DNA of 64,000 bases from Cycloclasticus sp. (GCA_040743155.1 JBFLJU010000001.1:2477144-2541143), one strand, 5' to 3'; positions 21,769-30,582 are shown, numbered from the stretch's first letter. Notes: generated by a model from the letters alone, not told the origin. Translations and numbers: made by a program.

Positions 21769-22032
21769 TTATTCGCCGACAGTGCCGCCAATGTCGTCAC
21801 AGGCTTTTTCTGACACTTTTACATAGCCGGTGCCTTTGCAGGATGCTTTACCCATGCAAGCATTTTTAGCGGTTTTGCAATCGTTGTGACCACCGCATTT
21901 ATTAACACCATAGCAGTGAACTGTTTTAGACGCACTTTTGCTGGAATCGGGACTCGCCATGGCCGTTGTTGTAGCCATCATTCCGGCTGCTGCCATTGCT
22001 AAAGCGATACCTGCTGTTTTGTATGTATTCAT
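21769..22032 (-). CDS. bufA: BufA: bufferin-type metallophore precursor
   Basis: An 87-residue cysteine-rich exported precursor. A signal peptide (about 1-26, ending MAMA) is followed by a core with six cysteines in the pattern HCYGVNKCGGHNDC, NACMGKASCKGTG and ending KACDDIGG. This resembles the BufA2-like branch of bufferin precursors more than the four-cysteine DUF2282 form. The peptide should be modified on cysteines by BufB/BufC, exported, and bind copper or a similar metal in the periplasm. An AAGGAGCT site precedes the ATG. Which cysteines are modified cannot be told from sequence. Confidence 0.87.
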   Translation of the reverse strand: MNTYKTAGIALAMAAAGMMATTTAMASPDSSKSASKTVHCYGVNKCGGHNDCKTAKNACMGKASCKGTGYVKVSEKACDDIGGTVGE

Positions 22033-22051
22033 TGTAGAGCTCCTTGCTGAA

Positions 22052-22099
22052 TTAAAGACGTTAAGAAAAAAGGACTTTCATTTGAGTCCTTGTCTTTAA
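22052..22099 (-). promoter_or_regulatory. nested hairpin in the bufA leader
   Basis: Outer arms TTAAAGAC (22052-22059) and GTCTTTAA (22092-22099) enclose inner arms AAGGACT (22070-22076) and AGTCCTT (22085-22091). Read on the minus strand, the inner hairpin is followed by TCCTTTTTTC, so it could act as an intrinsic terminator or attenuator 20 bases before the bufA ribosome site. Alternatively it ends the transcript of the upstream unknown gene. Confidence 0.6.
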
Positions 22100-22152
22100 G
22101 ACCTAGGGCAATAACTAAATCTTACATAAAGATTTTTATACAACAGTTTATT

Positions 22153-22179
22153 AGCGGCTTATTGAAAATCTCAGCCGCT
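22153..22179 (-). terminator. hairpin after the unknown gene at 22183-22599
   Basis: A 7-bp perfect stem (AGCGGCT at 22153-22159, AGCCGCT at 22173-22179) starts four bases past the stop. No T-run follows on the minus strand, so it is a weak terminator at best or an mRNA-end stabilising structure. Confidence 0.35.
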
Positions 22180-22182
22180 GAT

Positions 22183-22599
22183 TTAGATTGAGTATTCTCT
22201 TCGAAACGAATCCACACCATCTGTGACTAAGGAGGGTGGTTTTCTGGTGATATACCTGAGTTTTAACGATGGCCGTCGGTGGTCGGCTTCAATAGAATAG
22301 TTAGGGTGCCAACTAGAATCCCTTCTTATGTATTGATGAGCTAGTAGTTGTTTGTGGTGAATTTTCTTAGAGCGGCTGTGTTTGATAAACCACTTTGCAG
22401 CGCTGTCAGGCTTTATATTCAATAGTCCGTGGTATTCGGTGCCGCCGTGCTGATCTTGAATTTGCATAATTTTGCAGCTGTATAGTTCCGGCGACTGGGT
22501 AAAGGGTATGCGAGTTTTTTTCGAGAGAAGTGAAAGGGCTGTCCTTTCAAGTTGAGTTTGTGTGGTTAGATCGGATAACCGAGATAGAAAAACATCCAT
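22183..22599 (-). CDS. unrecognised 138-residue protein
   Basis: I do not recognise this protein. It has no signal peptide or membrane segment and is basic, with clusters such as KHSRSKKIHHKQ near residue 73 and ADHRRPSLKLRY near 104. It lies upstream of bufA on the same strand, separated by 150 bases that hold two hairpins, so joint transcription is doubtful. A start with the weak upstream sequence GAGTCGTCGCT is assumed; no other start would give a better context. It could be a small nucleic-acid-binding protein, but this rests on charge alone. Confidence 0.55.
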   Translation of the reverse strand: MDVFLSRLSDLTTQTQLERTALSLLSKKTRIPFTQSPELYSCKIMQIQDQHGGTEYHGLLNIKPDSAAKWFIKHSRSKKIHHKQLLAHQYIRRDSSWHPNYSIEADHRRPSLKLRYITRKPPSLVTDGVDSFRREYSI

Positions 22600-22908
22600 A
22601 GCGACGACTCCCCTCGTATTGTGTGAAATATCAATATAGAGCTACATAAAAAAGTATAGACCAAGTTTTGTTTAAATCAATATTTTGTTTTCTAATATTT
22701 TATGGGCAAATTCGTGTTAACTACTTTCATTAGAGAAGAGGGTAAACGTATTTTACGGATAATGATTTGTTTCATGTGCCTTAACGGCCCTTCTCAAGTC
22801 GTGTTTTAACGGGGGCACGCTGTTGAGCGTACCTTATTATGTAAGCTCGCCAATATTAAGCTCCATGCAAACAAGGAATAGTTTGCTGTATATACGTTAC
22901 TATGACGT
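22600..22908. other. 309-base intergenic region without a recognised gene
   Basis: AT-rich divergent region between the unknown minus-strand gene and the fatty-acid hydroxylase gene. It must hold promoters for both. No palindromic operator, RNA gene or repeat stood out by eye. Confidence 0.6.
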
Positions 22909-23721
22909 ATGTTTGAAATAGACCCTTTATTTAAACCGATTCTTGTGGGTTCGATCTTTGGCGTATTGTGGTCACTAGAGGCGCTATACCCAATGTTTCA
23001 TTTTAGGAATAAGCGGCTAAAACACGATATGACCAACTTCACTGTGGGCATAATAAATGCTCTGTTAGCGGGGTTTATTTTTGGAAACTTAGTTTTTGTA
23101 ATCACGGTGTGGGCAAGCGAAAATCAACTGGGCTTACTAAGCGTGTTAGCAATAAACCCGTGGATAGAAATGATTATTGGTTTAGTGCTATTTGATTGCT
23201 GGCAATATTGGTGGCATAGAATTAACCACGTTATCCCCTTTCTTTGGCGTTTCCACGCGGTTCATCATTCCGATGCGGCAATGGATGCGAGTTCTGCCGT
23301 TCGATTTCATACCGTAGAAATCATCTATTCCAGCGCGATTCGATTATTGATATTGCCGCTAATAGGTTTAAGCATTGAGCATTTGCTGGTGTATGAGTTG
23401 ATATTGTTACCGGTTATTTTATTTCACCACAGCAATATCATGGTTCCGGCAAGGTTGGATAAATTGCTGCGATTTTTTATTGTCACGCCACGAATTCACT
23501 GGCTGCATCACTCGCATATTAAAAGAGAAACGGATTCTAACTATTCGAGTTTGTTGTCTGTATGGGACCGTATTTTTGGGAGCTTTCGTTTAAGGGATGA
23601 CCCGCAAAACATAAGGTTTGGTTTAGGCGATAAGTTTGACGAAACACCTTGGGATAACTTTGTGGGGCTTTTAAAGCAGCCATTTAATACGGGCTTGTAT
23701 AAAAGCAACCAGCCAAAGTAA
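22909..23721 (+). CDS. sterol desaturase / fatty acid hydroxylase family protein
   Basis: A di-iron membrane oxygenase-like protein of 270 residues. Three to four hydrophobic segments frame the histidine boxes typical of the family: WWHRINH near residue 104, WRFHAVHHSD near 115, FHHSN near 172, and WLHHSHIKRETDSNY near 199. The set is complete, so catalysis is expected; the lipid substrate is unknown. The start codon is preceded by GACGT rather than a strong ribosome site. It stands alone 81 bases before a TetR gene, which may or may not control it. Confidence 0.9.
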   Translation: MFEIDPLFKPILVGSIFGVLWSLEALYPMFHFRNKRLKHDMTNFTVGIINALLAGFIFGNLVFVITVWASENQLGLLSVLAINPWIEMIIGLVLFDCWQYWWHRINHVIPFLWRFHAVHHSDAAMDASSAVRFHTVEIIYSSAIRLLILPLIGLSIEHLLVYELILLPVILFHHSNIMVPARLDKLLRFFIVTPRIHWLHHSHIKRETDSNYSSLLSVWDRIFGSFRLRDDPQNIRFGLGDKFDETPWDNFVGLLKQPFNTGLYKSNQPK

Positions 23722-23802
23722 TTTAGCGAAGCTCGAGGTTTGTTTTACAATGAAGGGCTTCACTTTCTGTGAAGGCGTCAAAAGGATAGTAAGGGATTAT
23801 GA

Positions 23803-24378
23803 ATGGCTAGAGCTAGGCAGTTTGACGGGGAAAAAGCGCTGGAACAAGCGCTAACCCTTTTTCGTAAGCAAGGCTATCATGCAAGCTCGTTGGCGGACTT
23901 AATGAAGGCGATGGGGTTAAGCCGTAGCAGTTTTTATGCAACATTTGGCAGTAAGCACGAGCTTTTTTTAGCGACATTAGCCTCTTTCGATAAGACGGCT
24001 GCAATATACAACGTTATTGAGCCTGACTCAGGTTTGCCTTCGAAAGCTTTGCTCGCGCAAGTGTTTGCTCGAGCGATAGCCAGTGTTATTGGAGGGCAAG
24101 GCGGCTGTCTGTTTGGTAACTGTGCAGTGGAGTTTTCAAGCGCCGACCAGCCAGTATTAGATCATGTAACGAACGGCATGCAACAATTGCAAGAGATGTT
24201 TGTAGAAGTGATAGAGATTGGGCAGCGAAAGGGTGATGTGCCTAAGGATACGAGTGCTCAAGCAATAGCGAGTAATTTAGTGGCAACTTACTACGGTATC
24301 CAAACCATGGCCAAGGCGGGGCTAAGCCTCGATGCCTTAAAACAGGTTATTTCTCAGGCACTGCTGCAATTAGACTAA
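23803..24378 (+). CDS. TetR/AcrR family transcriptional regulator
   Basis: A 191-residue repressor-type regulator. The N-terminal helix-turn-helix (about 10-60) has the standard phrases ALTLFRKQGYHASSLADLMK and MGLSRSSFYATFGSKHELF. The C-terminal ligand domain, with GGQGGCLFGNCAVEF, resembles the YxaF/NemR-like subfamily that senses small electrophiles or dyes. A perfect 14-bp palindrome lies 13 bases past its stop codon. The target genes are not known; the hydroxylase gene just upstream on the same strand is a candidate. Confidence 0.93.
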   Translation: MARARQFDGEKALEQALTLFRKQGYHASSLADLMKAMGLSRSSFYATFGSKHELFLATLASFDKTAAIYNVIEPDSGLPSKALLAQVFARAIASVIGGQGGCLFGNCAVEFSSADQPVLDHVTNGMQQLQEMFVEVIEIGQRKGDVPKDTSAQAIASNLVATYYGIQTMAKAGLSLDALKQVISQALLQLD

Positions 24379-24391
24379 GAAAAAAACCAAA

Positions 24392-24405
24392 GGAACGATC
24401 GTTCC
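24392..24405. promoter_or_regulatory. perfect 14-bp palindrome, possible TetR-type operator
   Basis: The sequence GGAACGATCGTTCC is a perfect palindrome between two convergent genes, with no loop and no T-run, so it is not a terminator. Its length and symmetry suit a TetR-family operator, but it lies in a place with no known downstream start. Confidence 0.4.
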
Positions 24406-24463
24406 GTAAGAATCGTATCGACCATGCACGAGTTAAGCATTGCCAAGTACGTCGAATTAAAAG

Positions 24464-25084
24464 CTAGCGGCGGCGAGAGACGATGGCGAGCCAAGGTTGT
24501 TGTGCTATTGGTTTGCCTTTCGGCCGATAGTAATGCTCAAGCAATTCAAACCCTGCTTGTTCTAAAAATACTTTAGTGGAATCAAGCTCAAGGTAATGGC
24601 CATAACGCTGACCTTGCCAGCCCTCGGTACTACCGCGTGGGTTGGAGGTAAATAAGATGCCGCCGACGCGTAAGCAAGCGTGTAGTTTGCGCAATACATT
24701 TAAAAGCTCACTGCTGGGAACGTGAAACAGCGATGCATTGGCAAATACGCCATCAAAACTGGCATCGGGCAAATCCATATTGACGAACGTTTGATTGAGA
24801 GTCGGGCAGCCGCTGTGTTCAGTGGCCATTCGGCAAAAGGTGGCAGAGCCGTCCAAGCCGATTGGCTTGTGCCCTAATGATTTAAAGCGCAGCAAGTCTC
24901 GACCAGGTCCGCAGCCTACATCGAGGATATCGAGAGCTTTGTTTGTTGGCAGTGCGGCCAAAAAAGCATCAATATTTTGTGAAACATCGTGGTCTTTTGT
25001 ACCCGCCCAAAATGCCTCGGCATTATTCTCATAATGCTCAATTGTCGTCCCTTCTTTGTGAGTAATGTCATTCATATGGTGCAT
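24464..25084 (-). CDS. class I SAM-dependent methyltransferase
   Basis: A 206-residue methyltransferase with the SAM-binding motif I DILDVGCGPGRDLLRF near residue 53. The acidic motif GLDGS follows, and the later DLPDASFDGVFANASLFHVP corresponds to motif IV. It is of the UbiE/tellurite-resistance type, substrate unknown. It is divergent from uvrD and convergent with the TetR gene. The N-terminal MHHMNDITHKEGTTIEHYE allows an alternative start at Met4; both are plausible. Confidence 0.9.
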   Translation of the reverse strand: MHHMNDITHKEGTTIEHYENNAEAFWAGTKDHDVSQNIDAFLAALPTNKALDILDVGCGPGRDLLRFKSLGHKPIGLDGSATFCRMATEHSGCPTLNQTFVNMDLPDASFDGVFANASLFHVPSSELLNVLRKLHACLRVGGILFTSNPRGSTEGWQGQRYGHYLELDSTKVFLEQAGFELLEHYYRPKGKPIAQQPWLAIVSRRR

Positions 25085-25198
25085 CTAATGGTGTTTGCTT
25101 ATGGATGTCAACTGAAGGCGGCGCAAGAGGCAGCATTTGCTTTAAATGCAGTGTGCCCGAAGGGTGAAACTTATGCGTCGTCGGTATAAACTACTCGG

Positions 25199-27364
25199 AT
25201 GGATATTACACATATATTAGACGGTTTAAATGATGCTCAGCGTGATGCTGTTAGTGGGCCAGAAAAGGCAGCGCTAATTTTAGCGGGGGCGGGCAGTGGT
25301 AAAACGCGGGTACTGGTGCATCGTATTGCGTGGTTGATGCAAGTTGAAGGCGTTTCGCCTTTTGGGATCTTGGCGGTCACCTTTACCAATAAGGCCGCGG
25401 GCGAAATGCGCGAGCGGGTTCAATCAATGTTGAAAACGCCCGTTGGTGGCATGTGGATTGGTACATTCCATGGTATTGCCCATCGTTTATTGAGAATGCA
25501 CGCGCAAGAGCTGGGGTTGCCCGATGCATTTCAGGTGCTCGATTCTGATGATCAGTTCCGCATGATTAAGCGCTTGCTCAAGTCAATGAGTGTCGACGAC
25601 TCGCGCTGGCCGCCGCGTCAGGTGCAGTGGTTTATTAATGCACAAAAAGATGAAGGCCGTCGGGCGGCGCATATTGCCCCGTCGAGCGATCATTTTGAAC
25701 AAAAAATGCTAGAGATTTATGCTGAATATGAAGCGCAATGCAAACGATCTGGTTTGGTCGATTTTGCAGAATTATTACTGCGCGCACATGAGTTATTACG
25801 TGATAACGACGAGGTACGGCAGCACTATCAAGAACGTTTTAAACACGTACTGGTGGATGAATTTCAAGACACCAACACCATTCAATATGCTTGGTTACGC
25901 CTGCTGACGCAAGAGTCAGAAAACCTCTATGTGGTAGGAGACGATGATCAGTCTATTTACGGCTGGCGCGGTGCGAAAATTGAAAATATCCACCGCTTTC
26001 AGAAAGACTATGCTGAGCATAAAGTTGTTCGATTAGAGCAAAACTACCGCTCAACCAGTACTATTCTGAAGGCAGCTAACGCGCTTATTGTTAACAACGA
26101 AGGCCGAATGGGCAAAGAGCTGTGGACGGATGGCGAAGACGGCGAGTTGATTTCTTTGTACGCGGGTTATAACGATCAAGATGAGGCGCGTTTTGTTGTC
26201 GATAGAATTAAAGACTGGGTCAGCAACGGCCATACGCGAGCAGAATCGGCTATTTTATATCGCTCTAACGCACAATCGCGGTTATTTGAAGAATACTTAA
26301 TGGCAGCCGGTATACCGTATCGGGTATACGGTGGGCATCGTTTCTTCGAGCGAATGGAAATCAAAAATGCGCTGGCGTATATGCAGTTGGCAACACACCA
26401 TGAAAATGACGCGGCATTTGAACGCATTGTGAATACGCCAACACGTGGCTTAGGTACGCGGACGTTAGATATTATTCGTGAACAAGCACGCGCACAAAGT
26501 ATCAGCCTATGGCAGGCGGCTAGCAAATTGTGTGAAGGGACAGAGCTTAGTGGTCGTGCACTCAATGCGCTAACTGGTTTTTTAAGCCTTATCCGCCAGC
26601 TTGTTGTGGAAATGCAGACAATGAGCCTGCATGAAAAAGTTGAGCAAGTGATTAGCCGCTCCGGCTTGATTGAACACCATAAAAAAGAGAAGGGCGAAAA
26701 AGGTGAAGCTCGCGTAGAAAACTTAGAAGAACTCAGTAATGCCGCTAGGCAATTCTCTTACGAGGCTGATGGTGACGTTGAGTTGAGCGAGCTGGACTCA
26801 TTTTTAGCACATGCGGCGTTAGAAGCGGGCGATGCTCAAGGTGATAAGTTTGAGGACTGTGTGCAGTTGATGACCTTGCATTCAGCGAAAGGCTTAGAAT
26901 TTCCGTTGGTCTTTATGACAGGCATGGAAGAAGGTCTATTTCCGAGTCAGCGTTCAGTAGATGATGTTACTAAATTAGAAGAAGAACGCCGCCTAGCGTA
27001 TGTGGGCATCACGCGTGCGATGGAGCAGTTGTACCTAACATACGCTGAGTCGCGTCGCTTACACGGGCAAGAAAATTATCCGATGCCATCACGTTTTATT
27101 CGTGAGGTTCCCTCAGATTTGATGCAAGAAGTGCGTTTAGGTGCGCGCGTGTCAAGACCCGTCGCACCGAGTTATAAAGCCAGTAAAACTGAGCAATCAG
27201 ACGGCGGTTATAAAATGGGACAACGTGTGATGCACGCTAAATTCGGGGAAGGGGTCGTGCTCAACCACGAGGGCAGTGGTGCGCAAGCGCGCTTGCAAGT
27301 CAACTTTTCATCAGAAGGCAGTAAATGGTTGATGTTGGCGTACGCCAAGCTTGAAAAACTATAG
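25199..27364 (+). CDS. uvrD: DNA helicase II, UvrD
   Basis: A superfamily 1A 3'-5' helicase of nucleotide-excision and mismatch repair. The 721 residues carry Walker A AGAGSGKTRVL near residue 30 and the TFTNKAAGEMRERV motif Ia. Motif II is in VDEFQDTN near 218, motif III in GDDDQSIYGWRGA, motif V in LMTLHSAKGLEFPLVF and motif VI in YVGITRAMEQLYLTYA. The C-terminal Tudor-like end (MGQRVMHAKFGEGVVL) separates it from Rep. The start is fixed by the standard opening of UvrD, DGLNDAQRDAV. Confidence 0.97.
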   Translation: MDITHILDGLNDAQRDAVSGPEKAALILAGAGSGKTRVLVHRIAWLMQVEGVSPFGILAVTFTNKAAGEMRERVQSMLKTPVGGMWIGTFHGIAHRLLRMHAQELGLPDAFQVLDSDDQFRMIKRLLKSMSVDDSRWPPRQVQWFINAQKDEGRRAAHIAPSSDHFEQKMLEIYAEYEAQCKRSGLVDFAELLLRAHELLRDNDEVRQHYQERFKHVLVDEFQDTNTIQYAWLRLLTQESENLYVVGDDDQSIYGWRGAKIENIHRFQKDYAEHKVVRLEQNYRSTSTILKAANALIVNNEGRMGKELWTDGEDGELISLYAGYNDQDEARFVVDRIKDWVSNGHTRAESAILYRSNAQSRLFEEYLMAAGIPYRVYGGHRFFERMEIKNALAYMQLATHHENDAAFERIVNTPTRGLGTRTLDIIREQARAQSISLWQAASKLCEGTELSGRALNALTGFLSLIRQLVVEMQTMSLHEKVEQVISRSGLIEHHKKEKGEKGEARVENLEELSNAARQFSYEADGDVELSELDSFLAHAALEAGDAQGDKFEDCVQLMTLHSAKGLEFPLVFMTGMEEGLFPSQRSVDDVTKLEEERRLAYVGITRAMEQLYLTYAESRRLHGQENYPMPSRFIREVPSDLMQEVRLGARVSRPVAPSYKASKTEQSDGGYKMGQRVMHAKFGEGVVLNHEGSGAQARLQVNFSSEGSKWLMLAYAKLEKL

Positions 27365-27874
27365 TGGGAGGTATGCGCCAGGCTGGGTAGCAGAAAAGTG
27401 GCTTGGGTTAATCTTGGTTTTCACATCAGCGTCGTTATTAGCTGAAAATCATCAAGCTCTCAGATGTTCAGTAAGCCACAATAAGTACCCGAGAATGTCA
27501 GGTCAGCGATTGCTGCAACAACACATGTCAACATGTGAAAGTTCAAGCGATAAAATAACAATAACCTGAGTTTTATTGTTAGCAATGAGGATGTTTTGTT
27601 GCTTAACGCTAGAGGCAACTAATTGTTACGAAAGCAGTGCATGACGTAACTAAAATAAATCAATCGGTTTATAAATACTTAGGCATATTTGATGAATTAG
27701 CACTGAGAGATGCCAGCATAATGATTAAGCAGGTGGAGTTTGAGTGGAATATCTGATTTAGGTCAAAATATTATAGATAAACACCAGTTTGTTAGTAGGT
27801 TTATGGCGTAAAAGAGCAGAGTTATTTGTCTATATTAATAGGTTAATAAGATTAATAATTGTGCGGAGGAAGTC
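27365..27874. other. 510-base region with no convincing gene
   Basis: Between uvrD and a short unknown gene. A TTG-started frame of 72 codons (27351-27569) overlaps the uvrD end and contains one hydrophobic stretch, but has no ribosome site or recognisable relatives, so I do not call it. The rest is AT-rich with many stop codons. Promoter elements for the next gene presumably lie near 27780-27860. Confidence 0.55.
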
Positions 27875-28147
27875 ATGCTTACATATGAAGATTGTGCTGA
27901 TTTAAGTGACCTAACAGGTGAAGAAATAGATGCTATAGCTGAACATGAGAACATCCCTAGAATTATAGCTGTGGAGTTAGGGCACTATTTGCTTGAAGCT
28001 GATGATGGCGTTCCAGCCATTAAGAAAATTATTCTGGATGACCTTAATAATGCGCAAGCGAAAGGGGATGCTGTGCAAACGGCTAAACTTAAACTTGTCC
28101 TTCAACACTTTGTTGTCACGCACCCGCAAAACAAGGCGGGTGCGTAA
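27875..28147 (+). CDS. small conserved hypothetical protein
   Basis: An acidic, helix-rich protein of 90 residues without a signal peptide, starting LTYEDCADLSDLTGEEID and containing AIAEHENIPRIIAVELGHYL. Short proteins beginning in this way recur in proteobacteria, but I cannot name a function. A GGAGG site ends nine bases before the ATG. A GC-rich hairpin overlaps the stop codon. The gene stands alone. Confidence 0.7.
   Translation: MLTYEDCADLSDLTGEEIDAIAEHENIPRIIAVELGHYLLEADDGVPAIKKIILDDLNNAQAKGDAVQTAKLKLVLQHFVVTHPQNKAGA
28118..28145. terminator. 10-bp GC-rich hairpin at the end of the small hypothetical gene
   Basis: Perfect arms ACGCACCCGC (28118-28127) and GCGGGTGCGT (28136-28145) with an eight-base loop overlap the last codons. 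No T-run follows on either strand, so termination would be inefficient or Rho-assisted. Confidence 0.45.
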
Positions 28148-28181
28148 TATGGGGTGATGTTTATATGCTGGTTAGTTACAC

Positions 28182-29222
28182 CTAAAATGGCATAGGGTAA
28201 CGTCTTCGAACAGCTTGAATTCCTTCAAGAACATCTTGCGATAAGGTTAAATTAATTGAGTCGATATTGCTTTTTAGTTGCTGCATAGTCGTTGCGCCAA
28301 TCAAATTGGAGGTCACGAAGGGCTGCTGATTAACAAAAGCCAGTGCCATTTGGCACACATCAAGGTTATGTTCTTTAGCTAAGGCCATATAGGCTTCAAT
28401 AGTGGCATCAGTTTGTGGGTTTGCACGGTGTTCTTTGCGGCTATCAATAGCGAGTCGGGTACCTTTTGGCATGGCACCGTTTAGGTATTTTCCGCTGATT
28501 AGGCCGCGTGTTAACGGTGACCAAGCAAGTAAACCACAGTCTTCGTGTAACGCAATTTCGCTAAGGTCGGGTTCAAAATGGCGAGCCATTAAAGAATATT
28601 CGTTTTGAATAGTGGCCATGCGTGGCAGGTTGTGTTTTTCAGACAACTCGAGCCACTTGCTGGTTCCCCAGGCAGTTTCATTTGAGAGACCAACGTGACG
28701 AATTTTTCCAGCGCTAATGAGCTCTGCCAGTGTTTCAAGTACTTCAATAAAATTAGCTTCAACAGCTTGCTTATCAAAGTCTGGTGCGTAGTCCCAAATT
28801 TGTCCAAAGTGGTAAGAGCCACGGTTTGGCCAATGTAATTGGTACAGGTCAATATAATCGGTTTTTAAACGCGTTAAGCTGTCTTCAACGGCCAACAAAA
28901 TATTTTTACGGTCGATGACGTTTTCGCCATTTCTAACCCAGGCCATGCCAGGGCCTGCAATTTTTGATGCAAGAATAACTTTGTCGCGGTTTTTACGAGA
29001 CTCGAACCAATTGCCGATAATCGTTTCTGTTTTACCATAGGTCTCCGCGTTCGGCGGCACAGCGTACATTTCGGCGGTATCAAAAAAGTTAATGCCGTGG
29101 TCGAGGGCGTAGTCCATTTGCTCGAAGCCTTCATCTTGCGTATTTTGGCGACCCCATGTCATGGTGCCTAGGCCAATTAGGCTAACGTTAAGATCACTTC
29201 TACCCAGTTGCTTATATTTCAT
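28182..29222 (-). CDS. tas: aldo/keto reductase, Tas-like
   Basis: A 346-residue NADPH-dependent oxidoreductase of the Tas subfamily. The N-terminal GLGTMTWGRQNT is typical, and NFFDTAEMYAVPPNAETYG supplies the catalytic Asp and Tyr. Lys is in VILASKIAGPG, His is in LYQLHWPNRG, and the NADP site has SPLTRGLISGKYL. Tas suppresses tyrosine auxotrophy in E. coli, but the natural substrate is unclear. It is 11 bases downstream of the UPF0114 gene on the same strand and could share its transcript. Confidence 0.92.
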   Translation of the reverse strand: MKYKQLGRSDLNVSLIGLGTMTWGRQNTQDEGFEQMDYALDHGINFFDTAEMYAVPPNAETYGKTETIIGNWFESRKNRDKVILASKIAGPGMAWVRNGENVIDRKNILLAVEDSLTRLKTDYIDLYQLHWPNRGSYHFGQIWDYAPDFDKQAVEANFIEVLETLAELISAGKIRHVGLSNETAWGTSKWLELSEKHNLPRMATIQNEYSLMARHFEPDLSEIALHEDCGLLAWSPLTRGLISGKYLNGAMPKGTRLAIDSRKEHRANPQTDATIEAYMALAKEHNLDVCQMALAFVNQQPFVTSNLIGATTMQQLKSNIDSINLTLSQDVLEGIQAVRRRYPMPF

Positions 29223-29233
29223 GTCAATTCCTT

Positions 29234-29731
29234 TTAGTGTTGGTTCATTTTATCAACCCATGCCATTCCAATGGCGGATAGAACGAAAGTGATGTGGAGA
29301 ATAACGAACCACATCAATTTATCGTTTGCGATGTGTTCAGCATTCATAAATTTTTGTAATAAGTGAATGGACGAAATTGCCACGATAGAGGCAGCAACTT
29401 TTTGCTTTAGTGAGCCGGAGTCCAGCTTACCCAACCACGAGAGTTTTTCTTCGCCTTCGTCTATATCAATTCGGGACACGAAGTTTTCATAGCCGCTGAG
29501 CATCACCATAATGATGAGCCCGCCGACCAACGACATATCCACTAGCGAGAGGATGACAAGCACCATGTCAGACTCGGTGGTGGATAATATAATCGGAAAG
29601 AAATGGAGTGCTTCTTGGAAAAACTTGATGGAGAGTAAAATAAGCGCGAGGCTTAATCCTAAGTATATCGGTGCGAGTAGCCACCTAGCGGCGTAGAGTG
29701 CTTTTTCAATACGGTTTTCAATGGATGGCAT
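29234..29731 (-). CDS. UPF0114 / YqhA family membrane protein
   Basis: A 165-residue inner-membrane protein with four hydrophobic segments (about 15-40, 55-80, 107-127 and 138-160). The conserved opening is [20 protein letters not shown]. This is the UPF0114 (YqhA) pattern, function unknown. It precedes tas by 11 bases and probably leads that transcript. Confidence 0.9.
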   Translation of the reverse strand: MPSIENRIEKALYAARWLLAPIYLGLSLALILLSIKFFQEALHFFPIILSTTESDMVLVILSLVDMSLVGGLIIMVMLSGYENFVSRIDIDEGEEKLSWLGKLDSGSLKQKVAASIVAISSIHLLQKFMNAEHIANDKLMWFVILHITFVLSAIGMAWVDKMNQH

Positions 29732-29864
29732 ATCAGCGTCTTTCGGGTGATTTTAATGAGCCAGTATACATGGCCTAATGTCTATTGTTTAACACTTCTC
29801 ACTATCGTGTAGAGCCGGTAATATAAGAGTTTTTGAAATGACAATAATGTAAAAAGGGGCTTAA

Positions 29865-30560
29865 ATGTCAGAATCTAAAAGCGTTTCAATTATGCACTTT
29901 TCAGATGTGCTATGTATATGGGCTTATTTAACGCAAATACGTATGGACACATTGAAATCGAAATTTGGCGATAGCATTAATTTGCAATATCATTTTGTTC
30001 AGGTTTTCGGTTCGGTGAAATCCAAAATGGAGCAAAACTGGAACCATAGAGGCGGCATCGAGGCCTATAACAAATTGGTTTGCGGCGAGGCATCTAAATT
30101 TGATCACATTGAAGTGCATGAGGATATATGGCTTAAAAATACACCCACTAGTTCGGCATCATGCCACCTGTTTCTTAAAGCGGTTCAGCTGGTCGAAATG
30201 AAGGGAGGGCTGCCGCTATTAGAAACTGGCGGTTCTATTGTTGAGACAGTGATCTGGACTATGCGACAAGATTTTTTCAAAAATTTGATTGATATATCAA
30301 CACAATCAGCACAGATGGATATTGCAGCAAGGCTGGGCTTGCCAATAGATAAAATTCAAGCAGAAATAGATACTGGCGCAGCGTTTGCCGCGTTGGATAA
30401 CGATGTGCAATTGAGAGAAAAGTACCGTGTGATGGGTAGCCCAACCCTTGTGTTTAACGAAGGCCGTCAAATGATTTATGGTAACGTGGGATATCGTGTT
30501 ATTGAAGCGAATGTCTTAGAGTTGCTCAGTAAACCAAAAGCAGCAGCGAGCTGGTGCTAG
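29865..30560 (+). CDS. DsbA-like thioredoxin-fold protein (HCCA isomerase/FrnE type)
   Basis: A cytoplasmic protein of 231 residues in the DsbA-like/2-hydroxychromene-2-carboxylate isomerase family. The N-terminal segment SDVLCIWAY replaces the CPWC of FrnE oxidases with a single cysteine, and the C-terminal YRVMGSPTLVFNEGRQMIYG supplies the cis-proline loop. With one cysteine it is unlikely to form disulfides directly and more likely a glutathione-dependent isomerase-like enzyme. It is followed by the TRAP binding protein 22 bases on. Confidence 0.83.
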   Translation: MSESKSVSIMHFSDVLCIWAYLTQIRMDTLKSKFGDSINLQYHFVQVFGSVKSKMEQNWNHRGGIEAYNKLVCGEASKFDHIEVHEDIWLKNTPTSSASCHLFLKAVQLVEMKGGLPLLETGGSIVETVIWTMRQDFFKNLIDISTQSAQMDIAARLGLPIDKIQAEIDTGAAFAALDNDVQLREKYRVMGSPTLVFNEGRQMIYGNVGYRVIEANVLELLSKPKAAASWC

Positions 30561-30582
30561 ATACTTGTAGGAGAGTGAAGAA

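Noticed and set aside
27351-27569. TTG-started 72-codon frame with one hydrophobic segment after uvrD
   Set aside because: It overlaps the uvrD end, has a poor start and no family match.
29865-30560. Disulfide-forming FrnE/DsbA enzyme
   Set aside because: Only one cysteine is at the active-site position (CIWAY), so the two-cysteine chemistry is absent; named as DsbA-like fold only.
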